Source: Adiantum capillus-veneris
Lineage: Eukaryota; Streptophyta; Polypodiopsida; Polypodiales; Pteridaceae
NCBI GenBank assembly: GCA_014529385.2
Contig: CM043958.1
Location: 145,507,234-145,571,233, forward strand
Direction: 5' to 3'
Length of the DNA stretch: 64,000 nucleotides
In this document: positions 35,933 through 47,900 of the stretch, piece after piece
Layout: the number at the start of each line of letters is the position of its first letter
Position numbering within the stretch: the first letter of the stretch is position 1
Notes under the pieces: generated by a model
Seen by the model: the letters and a program-made list of their open reading frames with translations, nothing else
What the model was told of the DNA's origin: nothing
Databases searched by the model: none
Made by a program: the position numbers and the translations under genes

Positions 35933-38900
35933 ATTTTGTTCCCCAGACATTGTACTAGAGTCACACATGGATGAAACCTTTTGGTCTCATAGGTCATTTT
36001 GGCCTTTTGGAGACGTTAATGTAACGTTTCATTTCATTTCATTCTCTCTCTCTCTCGACCCATGGGATCACGACCATACAGGTTACAAGCTGGAATTGTA
36101 GAGGTTTCCCATGGCATAAGGGAGAAGGGCTGGTGGATATTCTACCACAAGCTGACATACTCTTCCTATTGGAAACATGGGAACAAAACACATGCAGGCT
36201 GCCGGACATTAGTGGATATATCAAGCACTCCGTATGGTGGAATGGTACCAAAATGTGAGGACAAGGAGGTGTAGCTGTAATGTATAAGGAAGAGCTTCAA
36301 AAGATGGTTGAGGTATGCAAGATCGATGACCACAAGCGCTATATATGGGTTAAGGTTTGCTCATCAAAAGGATTGATCTTTGTTGCAGGATGCTATATCC
36401 CGCATCGAGAGTCACCTTTTTATGACACAAACCAGCTATCCAAAAATGACCCCTTTGCTGACCTATGTACAGACATTGCAATGTATGCACAAGAGGCAGC
36501 AGTTGTCCTTCTTTGGGGATTTGAATGCCCGGATTGGAAACACACAGGTACAATTGACAGACCATTCAATGCACCCTGCGGATAAGAATGGGGAACTTAT
36601 ACTTGGTTCTATGTGGGATAGATGTTCAAGTGATAACATCATGAATGCACAGGGGTCAGCCATGATAAGTATGATGAACTTAATGCAGCTTGGTAGCCAT
36701 GAATGGTGTGGATAAGTTCGTACACTCTGGATCATACACTTGCTACACGGCAAATCATGGGAGGAGTACAAATGATTATGCCTTGGTGAGATACGATGCA
36801 TTGGACTTGGTCCATAGTTTTGAAGTGGGTAGCAGGCTACCAACCTCCGACCATACCCCAATTCATATATGCCTACACATACCCAGTATGCCTATTGTCA
36901 ACACAATGAATACACCGAATTGGTCATACAAAATGCAACTCACGAAGAAAGAGGACTATGCTAGTCTCTTAGATAGCTTACTGTTTGACCGGAACATGCC
37001 CTGTGACATTGAAGAGACGTGGAAGATCTTCTGACATGCAATGGAGGAAGCGGCAAAAATTACTATGGGCAAGTATCAAAATGGTAAACAGACTAGGAAG
37101 GGTTTACCTCATAATCCTTGGTTTGATGCAGAATGCAAGGAGGCCAAATGCAAGATGAGAGGCTTAGCACAACACTCAACTGAATGGGAATGGGCTGCTA
37201 GAGAATACAATACACTCAAGAGGAAAAAGAGACGCATGTATGAACTCTCAAAAGAAGAACTAGACCTCAGCAGGTTCAAGAAAGAGCCAAAGAAGGCTTG
37301 GCGTAACATGAAGGGGAAGAAAGGGGATGTGATGGGAGATTTCAGCCTAAATGAAATGTATGCTTATGTACAAACTTTGTATGCCCCGTCGGGGACTCAA
37401 GAGGCGATATACACAGGGCTCAGGCCGAACATTCAAAGCCCATCACCTTCCATGCAGTTATTAAAGGCCTCAAAAGCCTGGTGAATGGGAAAGCAACTGA
37501 CACATTACATCTTACCTCTGAAATGCTGAAATGGTTAGGTATTGAGGCTAAGAAATGGATACACCATATGATGAATCAAGCAATCAACCAATACTTACCC
37601 CAAGATTGGCAAGAAAACTGGGTGAAAGCGCTCTTTAAAGGAGGTGACCGCAATATGCTCACTAATTATCGCACCATCATGATGAGCTCATGTATGGCAA
37701 AACTATTTGGAAGCATTATTGAGAAAGATCTTAGCACATGGGCTGAAAATAACGGGAAAAGTGCCATTGGACAAGCAGGATTTAGAGCCCGCCACAGCAC
37801 GATAGACCACCTTATCACACTCTGGGTCTTGATGGATGAAACCAGGCTAAAAGGCAAAACCCTGTATTGTTGTTTTGTGGACTTCACGAAAGCGTTTGAC
37901 ACAGTACCGCGTCAAGGGCTATGGTCATGTATGGAAACTCTAGGAGTTCCTATGCATCTCAGGGTATCAGTGGGATGCCTCTACCAAGAGGTCAGATGTA
38001 AACTCAAGACAAACACAGGTTTCTCACAAGAGTTTAGGAGCACTATGGGAGTTAAACAAGGATGCCCTTTGTCACCTACGCTTTTTGGACTATGCATAGA
38101 TGAGCTTGATGATTTCATGAACAAGGCTATGGGAGAGGGGGGAGATCACCCTAGCATTGGTACTCACGCTTTTGCTCCTCATATATGCCGACGATGTGGT
38201 TCTCTTTGCCTACAAGGCCCTCCTTCTACAGAAACTTTTGGATGCAGTACATGCATTTTGCAATGCAACGGGCTTGTCAATCAATGTAGCCAAAACAAAG
38301 GTTATGTCAGTCCACACATGTAGAAATGAGAATCAGCCCATCATCACGTATGACGGGCAAGCACTCCAAGCGGTTGAGAGGTTCAAGTACTTGGGCATCT
38401 ATGTACCTTCAAACCATGCATGGGGAAGTTGCGCGCAAAACAGAATTGATGCAGGACAAGCGAAATGCTATGAATTTGAGAACATGTGCAAGCAAAGTGT
38501 CACAAGGCGATGGGAAATCAAGTCTCTGGCATTTGATGTATGCGTGGTCCAAACAATACTTTACGGTGTAGAGGTATAGGGGGGGAGTATCCCTGCTAGC
38601 ACTTGGAATGACATTGAAAAGATACAGAAAAAATTCCTATGTAGACACATGGGGATCAAAACTACCACCCCATACTTAGTGATGCTTTTGGAGACCGGCA
38701 AGAGACCCTTGGAAATGCAAGCCTTACAGAGGGTACACAGATACCTCATGAAAGTTAAGATGATGCCGGAGAGCCGTCTACCCCACATGGCATGGCAAGC
38801 CGGATGTAAACCGCAAAAGAATTACAAGAGTAAATTTCTCACATCCAGTCTCGTAGAAGACATACGGAAATGGTTCTCTAGATGGAATGTGGGAGACCAT

Positions 38901-41900
38901 ATGGACATGCACATAGAGGAAGGCACTGAACATGAGCATGGGCTGAATTTTGACAGAAGCATACTTGAAGCCCTACACACTAGATGGAGTACAGTAGTAC
39001 ACAGGTCCAAATTTGAATACTACGGCAAACACATCAGTACACGATATTGGGAGACCTACAAGACTGGGGACACCTAGATGCATATCAGGACACCTATGTC
39101 CCACGGGGCAAGACTGGCCATTACTTTGATGCGGACAAGATCACACATGCTCAAGATTGAAACGGGAGGGTGGCTGAATATTAAGGAAAATAAAAGGACA
39201 GACACACAATGCAATTTAAACAAAGTGGAAAGCGAGGCCCATGTCACCATTGAGTGCCTAGCATATGCACACATCCGTGCTGATTTCCCACTGCTATTGC
39301 AAGGAGATGTCACCTTTGAGGAGCTTCTCTCTCGGACACACCCCTCCCCAGTAGCTTTAGGCATCTACTTTGCCAAAGTATTGGATCATCACACAACACT
39401 AACACACAAGAAAGCTACTAGCCCACTACCCCCTCTACACACATGAGGGGAGCCTCTTGTAGATTTTTTTTTGTGGTCCCATGGGTCATTTTGGCCCCCC
39501 GAGGACGTAAATACAACATCATCATCATCATCATCCCACATGTGACACATCAGAGGCTCGACTTGCACAAGCATATGCAACACTTGGTGCATTGGAGAGG
39601 CAATGCGCTCATTTACATTTTCATGAGTCGTGCACCAAGCCATGGATAGTTACCCCCACGCTTCTCTATCAGAGGAAACCATTAACGGAGATTGATGGGC
39701 TAGAAAAGGAGTTTTACAATGGATGGGACCATATGGAGAGACCATTCTTTACGATGATATCATGAATGATAAGGGTGAAGGCCAATGGATACTGATGCGC
39801 CAGAAAAGGAGTATTACAATGGATGGGAGCACATGGAGAGATCATTGGTCATGATGATATCACACACGATAAGGGTAAAGGCCTCAATTCCGCATGAGAT
39901 CATTCGTGCAAAGATCAGTGCATCACCCATGGTGATCGAGGCCTTGTTTTAGGTAGTGACCTTCCTCCACAAAGTATGAGAATTCCTTTGAGATAAGAGC
40001 TTCTTGTCGGATTCGGCTTTGCTTTTACTTTCATTGCCACTTGAGGGGCCGATCCGCGACCTTTTGCCACCTCTCGTAGAGCTCTTGGTATCGGTTGGTA
40101 CTAATTTGGATCCTTGCATACTTCATCAACCACTTCGCACGGGTGCTAACTTGCAATTGCCAGCTAAGATCTGCAAACTGTGGATCCTCGATGGGAGTTT
40201 TCTCAAGTGGGCATCCATTGTTGCAAAATTGGAGGCAGAGCAGGCTTTTGTTCTTGGTTATGTTCTTTGTTAGATATGGAAGCGGGGAACAAGGGCATGT
40301 TGTTGCCAAGGGTCCCTAATAAAGCATCCGATGATCAGCCTGAGGATAAGCCAAAGAGTTCCAAAGCCGCAGAGGAGCGAGAAAAGAAAGGCAGGGCTGG
40401 GGTCGGATTTGTGAAGATTGACCCATAACTAATAGATGAAAGTATAGAGCTCTGCAAAGCGTGGGGCAAAGTACGAGATCAATAAGTCCTTATCTTCTTT
40501 GATGGAGGAGCCAAGGCCGACTTCATCTCGACTGAATTGGCGGCTCGACTTATGGAAGTACACCCAAGGAAATGGGACCATTGCCAAAGGCGGTTTTAGG
40601 GGCACCAAGATGAGATGTTTCCATCACACCTCTTTTAGGAAAACTTCGGTTGCATTGTCAGGGGCATGTAGGGTACGAGGACTTCTACATCATGCCTTTG
40701 GAAGGATGTGACGTCTTTTGGAAATCCCCCCGTACCATAAGAACGGTATTGTGGTCAACTACAGGGTTAAGAAGGTGACATTGAAGAACAAAAAGGGTAG
40801 AGATATTGTACTTGATGTAAAATTGAAGAGCGAGTCCGTCCCACTTATATCGGCCTCGATCGTTTCAAAATTCATGAAATCCAATCTTTTGGTTTACTTG
40901 ACATACTTGAATGACAATAAAACGTCCAATATGTCCGATCTCGAGAAGGATCGACAAGATTTTCTGCAAGCTCAAGCCGATTGTTTCTTTGAGGGCTTGC
41001 CGAGAGAGTTACCTCCTTAGGACCTGAAGATCACGCGATTGATTTGATTCCTGACAGCATGTCACCGAACCGGCCACCTTACCGGATAAGCAGAGCCCAA
41101 AATGAGAAAATTATGAACCAAGTAAAAGAGTCGCTAGAAAAGGGTCTAATTTAGCCCAATACATCACCTTACTGTTCGCCACTTTTGTTGATATTGAAGA
41201 AAGATGGATCTTGGAGAATGTGCATTGATTATAGAGCTCTCAACAAAATCACCATCAAGAACAGGTTTCCAATATCTAGGATCGATGATATACTGGACAA
41301 GTTACAAGGTTCTAAATGCTTTAGCAGAATCGACTTGAAAAGTGACTATCATCATATTAGCATGGCTCCTTGAGATTTGTACAAGGCCGCATTTAAGACG
41401 TCCTTCAGACTGTACAAGTATTTGGTGATGCCTTTTGGTCTCACGAATGCTCCCACAACATTCAATAGGATGATGGACAAGATTTTTAGAGAGTACCGGT
41501 CATTTGTGGGTACTCTTTTCGACGACGACATCGTATTCTCCAAGAGTGAGGTAGAGCACAATCACCATCTATTATAGGTTTTCCAGGCACTACGACAACA
41601 TAGATTGGTGGTTAATGGAAAAAAGAACGAGTTTTTCTTGCCAGAGATACACTTTTTTGGACACATTGTCTCTACGGAGGGTGTAAAGATGGACCAGCCA
41701 AGGTTGAAATCATTAGAGCTTGGCCAGATTTGAAGAATGTGCATAAAGTTCATAGCTTTTTGGGGTTATGTTCGTACTACAGGCGGTTCATTCGAAAGTT
41801 TGCGGGAATTGCTTCTCCATTGCACAATTTGACTTAGAAAGGGGTTCTTTTATCTTGGGGACCATCAGGATTGCAGCATTCAAGACTGTAAACGAAAAGT

Positions 41901-44900
41901 TGACAATTGGTCGAGTGCTGATTCTACTAGATTTGCAGAATCAATTTGAGGTTTAGTGTGATGCGTGTGGATGCAATCTGGGGGTGTTCTTAATGCAAGA
42001 GGGCCATGTTGTAGCTTATGAGAGTAGAATGTTCTCGTGACCAGAGCGGGTTGCACAGATTTACAAAATTGAGCTATTGGCATTTATCCATGCTCTTACT
42101 CAGTGGCGCCTCTTTTTACTCGGAACAGATTTTAGAGTGTTCACCTATCACTAAAGTTTGAGATACTTCTTGTCCCATAAACAACTTTTGAACAAGCAAA
42201 TGAGATGGGCAAACATTTTTTCGTTGTTTCATTTTTAAATCATTCATGTTAAGGGAAAGAAGAACTTGGTGTTAGACACATTGTTTCATAAGCATAGGTA
42301 TTGGCTATTTCGGCGATTCACCATCAGAACTTTGAGGATATGTGTCACAAAGTGATGATGTGGCATGCCCAATTGGAAGAGAAATAGCCGAGCGGACAAT
42401 TACTGTTACAATGTGATGATAGCAACCATGCAGGACGTTGCAGGAACTCAAATGACATCCAACTTGTTGGTGCTTAATTGTCGAAATTAGTGTATGGTGA
42501 TGAGCACTGCTACCACTAAAAACTTTGGCAACAATATTTTGTTCAACAAGCTGTTAGATATCTTTATATGATGTGTTACAGACTTGGGCACCCCAAGTCT
42601 GGAATCTCACATGACACACAAGAGAATCACTTAAATTATTTCACGACTTTAAAATTTGAGTCGACACGGCCCAACGGAGTTCCGTGCCTAGAGGTATTGG
42701 CCCCAAAATCTAGCGCCCCTTTTGCTATTTATTTTTATATTAATGAATGAGCAAAGCTACAACTCCCGCGGGCCCTCTGCTCTTAGACTCTGTGTCCAAA
42801 TGCTCTGAGGAGTGAGGCCTTGGGTTTTATTTAAAGGCCCTTGGCCTCAAAAGCAGTTACATGAAAAGCTTCTAACTCAAAAGCTTCAAGCCCAAAAGCT
42901 GCCAGCGAAAAACGTGGGCATTGATACACTGCCACGTCAGCCTTTGTCAACGCAAAACGCGGGGTTGTCAACATGTCAGCATGTCAACGCCCGTACTCTT
43001 ATTCTGATTGTCCCTTTGAATTTTCCGTACTTTCACCCCATCCGGAGTTGTCGAGTGGGTTCGTTTGATTCTTGCGGGATTCGTTGTTTGAATCCATGTG
43101 TGCCACGATAAGAGGATGGGATTTTCCGGTAGAAGAGAAATCGGCTATGCTCTGATACCACTGCTACAGACTTGGGCACCCCAAGTCGAGAATTTGACAT
43201 GACACGTGAGAGAATTACTTAATATACTTCACACCTTTAAAATTTGAGTCGACACGGCCCGGCGTAGTTCCGTGGCTCCCTTTCGGTATTTATTTTTATA
43301 TTGATAAGTGAGCAAAGTTACAATTCCTGCGGGCCCTCTACTGGCAGACTCTATGTCGAGATGCTCTAGAGAGTAAGGGGCCTTGGGTTCTATTTGAAGG
43401 CCATTGGCCTCAAAAGCAGTTACATGAAAAGCTTCTAACTCAAAAGCTTTAAGCCCAAAAGCCACCAGCGGAAAACGGGGGCGTTCGTACACTGCCACGC
43501 CAACCTTTGTCAGCGCAAAACGCGGGGTTCCGTACGGCTAGCCACATTAGCATGTCAGTGCAAATTGCGGCATTTGTACAACGAGCCCTCCAGCCCTTTT
43601 ATTATGCCTAGTGTCCCTTGGGGTCTTGTCTGCAGGTGCCCATAAGTTGGAACAATTTATAGCATGCCACATCCTGACATACTCCCCTCTTGAAAGAATT
43701 GTAATCGCCCTCGATTACGCCTGCAAAATCAGACATAAGCTATAAACCAGCTCAGTAGACATTGGCTCTAAGTACTAACGCACTAGACAACACAAATCTA
43801 GCACTTGTACACAGACGACAGTCACATCACATTCAGATCATAACACATAGAATCCATTCTGATCTAGGACCATGCTTCCTGGCAACGTATTTAGCAATCG
43901 TATCTAGATCCACACTGGACCTCATTGATGTCGGATTAAGTAATTCTTATTGCGATCATGTCCATGGATTTTTTAGGACCGAAATGTTGCAGTCATTTCG
44001 TGAATCATTCCATCTGCACTCAAACACAATCATGTGTGAGTAATCATTTCAGGAATTCCAATTTATCAATCAGGCACTGAGTTCACACTAATCAGAGTGT
44101 TTCAATCATTCAATTCTAGTCATCTTTTCGCTGTGTGGCCATCTAAACCCTTGGGAACTCTTGATGCGCTCACCACAGTTTCATTCAATCATTCATCATC
44201 ATGATTTCATGATTCTTATCGTTAATATGTTCCTCGTTGATTCTTGAGCTTCCATTGCTCCGAATTTGTGATCATCTTATTCTCGTTTTTCACCTTGTAT
44301 CTATCTATCCACAAATAGCCGGATCTTCCATAAAACATTAGTTTCATACGTAAATCAAAGTTATCTTTGAAAAAGTTCATTAAATTTTTATTTTTATTTT
44401 AAATCATTCATAAATTCATAAAGCCAGTTCATCCATAATTCTATATCTATTATCTGTTCTGGAGCGAGTTTCTCCTCGCTCAGTTCTATTTTCAATTTGT
44501 CACTCATTCTCATTCTTGCGCCTTTTTGGGGCATCGTGCAGATATATGTCCTTGTTCCCCACATTCAAAACACTTTCCTGTTTTGAGATATTCGTCTTTT
44601 TGTTCCTCTGTCAGTCGAGGTCGTGTATCTTTCTGTCGTCTGCGTCTGTTATCACTTGTTAAAGGTTGATATGATGGATAAGTCAAGTTACCGGAATACA
44701 TAGCAAAGCCTTGCTTAGCATGTTTCATCTGCCGTACGGACTCAGATTTTGTAACGGGCAGTAGTCTCGTATCTCTTTGAGCAGTCCACAACAAAATCCC
44801 TTGATTTGCTGCTTGAAGCTGATCTTCTTAAAGGATGAAGCAGATAGAAAAACATTTCAAAATCTCTCACAATAAGTATCCAAAGTTTCTGCCTTGACCA

Positions 44901-47900
44901 TCCGAAGATGATTCCATAATCACGTCTCGTTTGTATTCTTGATTGAGCCATGAAGAAATAAAGAGTCTCTTGAACTGCAACCACTTTGTCTGTGCATTTC
45001 CTTTCAAAAATGATGATGTCCGTCTAATCATGGAGTGCTCTTTATAGCGGCCTCCAAAAAACGCTATGTCAAACTGTTGAATAAAGGCTAAATGTCACCA
45101 ACGTGTGACTACTATCTATCCTTTTTGTTGATTTCTTTCTTATTATATATTCATTTTCACTTTTTGGAAACACCCATCGGGAAATCTAACTGGCCTGCAT
45201 TGCATAACTAGTGTGGAACTGTTCAGAGGGAGTCCAGGCTCGAGGGCAAGAGAGCACTAAGGTTGGACAAGGACTATGGTTAGCCAAAGTGGGGTCATTG
45301 ACTAGCCAAAGTGAAATCCTTCGCTACAGAAGCTACATTTCAGTTCTGGGTGTGGCTGCAGTGTACAAAGAGGGTCAGATGACCTAGAAAGATACAATGG
45401 CAGCATCTCCTAAAATTTAGGAAACTGCTATTTTGGGACCAAAAAATGTGTTCGTGTCATTACGTCCGGAATGACAAGGGGAACATTTTATTACTTTGCC
45501 GTGAAGTCAACTGAGCAACCGGTCAGGATATTTTTAAGCGGCGAATCCAAAACGGGAAAATGCTTGTAAATGCGCCAAGTGGCACATTTCTGTGCACTTG
45601 CCTCTTCAAGAAGAAAGGGCGCTGAATTTTAAGCTGGGAGAGGCCTTCACTTGCATTCTGTCTCACAGGTTGAGAGCTATGGAGTGCTTCCTTTCCCTCT
45701 TATGTACAGTGCGGTGCCAGGAGTGATGCCCTGCATGCTACTCACTGCTCTCTCTCTCTCTCCGCTATGGCAGTATGTTATGCCCCTCTAGTGGGCTTTT
45801 CATTTGACCAATGTACAGTTGTGTGGGTTCATGCACGATTGCCGAGGCAAGAGCCTCTTGCATAGGTACTGGATTAGCTAGCGGCTAATCCCCCGCAAGT
45901 ACAGGTGATTCGGAGAGGTTTCACGTGCGAAATCTCGTCCGATTCAGGTGCGGGAACTCGAGGACTTGCTACGGATGCGACCGGAATGCAAAACGGAGCC
46001 CGAATCAATGAATTACAGCCTGCTGTGTATTTTTGCAGGTTTAGGGTTTTGGCCCTAAACGGACCCTAATACCCTGGGAGGTTCGGGGACGCGAGGGGAC
46101 CGCTGTACAGGGGATCTGGCGCATTTTCGGGGCAGAAAACAGAGAATTCAGCGTGCTGCAGATTCTCGCCACGTTTTGCAAAGTGTCCGTATGCGTCGGG
46201 AAAGTCATCCAATGCGTGGGAATACTGACTGTGAAGGGTCCTAGTACAGTTATGCTGCCGAAATCAGGCCAGAACAATTGGAATTCAGCCAAGATTGTGC
46301 GGGGCAGCTTGTAGGGAACCACAACTCTTATTCCCTCTGTTAAAGAATAAAGAAATACCGAAAGGGGCGCCTAATTTAGGGGCCAGTCTAGTGTCGGTCT
46401 TCTCATACAGGTGCAGTCTAGCAGCCTGTATCCCTTTCCCCTTTGTTGTGTCTTGAAAGTACAGGTAAAGTGGGCGACAAATTAAATGGGTGAAAGCAAA
46501 TAAGGTTTAAGTCTAAAGTCTACCGCCCTTTTTTGAAAGTACAGGCCGGTTACATGGTTCCATTGCCGGGATTAAATCACTTTTTCCCATAGAAGTGAGC
46601 TTTGGTCAGTTTGGGCTTGAAGACACAGGGGATCATAGACCAGACACAGAGAATTGCAATTATGGTTGACAGACTAGATGATGTGACTGAAGAGGTTTCC
46701 TCCTCACAGGGTCAACAGACACATGGAGTGGGTGAGTCTTCAAGACCACCACAGACGGATGATGATATATTCAGGACCCAGTTGGCTACTGCTGTGGCTA
46801 TGTTCACACAAGTAATGCAGAACCCGAGGTTTTTAGCCTTTGTGCAACCTCCTCTTCCGTCTCGGCAAGTTGGGTCACTGGATCATATTCAAAAGCCTGT
46901 TAAGGCTCAAGCACAGGTGATTCATACTGCAGAGTCAATGGAAACACCTATACACTTGACGCAGAACATGCAGTCTCCACAACCTGTGTCTAAGGTGCAA
47001 GAACAGGTGGCTGAAATGCCAGTCTTTCAAGCTATACTAGTTCAGCCAGCCACCTTTCAGCAGCCTATAGCTGGTTCTAATGGGGAGGGAAGCAACCTAC
47101 AGACTATGCAACAAGTCTTCCCACCACCTTGAGTACACCTTGGCTATTTTGGAGGTGGATCGGTATTCCAGAGCATGGCTGGTCATGCACCTGGAAATCA
47201 GTTTTACACGCAAGGAACATTGTTTGGGGGTGCTCAAACGATGATGTCTAACCCCATGTACAGTGTCATGGGTATGCAACCAGGGTTTCAGAGCACTCAG
47301 GGCCAATTTGGGATGCCACAGGCAAATTTTGGTATGGCTGGAATTACAAATCAAAAACCAAATATGGCATTTCTAGGTCAACTTAATAGCGGTCAAGGAA
47401 CACAGATGAACCCTAACATTGTTCCCATGTTTCAATCACTTCCATATGACAACTTAATGCCGCTGGAGAGGCCAACTCCGTACAAAGAACGTGGCAAAGG
47501 TGTGACATTCACGACCTTTACAAGGTTTGATGACAGGAAGAAGGCTCTCTCATTCCTCCAGCAGTTTGACAAGGCCTATGCAGGGGGAAACTTTATAGAG
47601 GCTTCAAAGGTCCGCAAGGCAGCCACTTTCTTGACAGGGAATCCGGGACAATGGTGGACAACTTTATTGCTTCAGGGCAAGCTCCGTCTACATGGATTTA
47701 CTTCAAGCAGATTTTTGCGGGAGCATGGTTATCTGATGACTTTGAAGCAGATGTCATGACAGAATGGCACCAGCTTAATGCTGCCAGTTGCAAGAATCTA
47801 GATGACGACAATCCGAAGTTTTGGAAAGCTCTACTTCCAGTAACTTCCTACAGGTTTGTGCCATTGACAGAACAGATTGAAAAATACTGTTGTGGCCTAC

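Noticed and set aside
37481-38323. A group II intron maturase or retron reverse transcriptase
   Set aside because: The upstream endonuclease motifs and 3' tail identify a LINE; no intron RNA structure or retron RNA is visible.
47175-47759. A host gene encoding a Gln/Gly-rich protein
   Set aside because: It lies between a matched LTR pair and runs into gag and zinc-knuckle sequence, so it is the element's gag.
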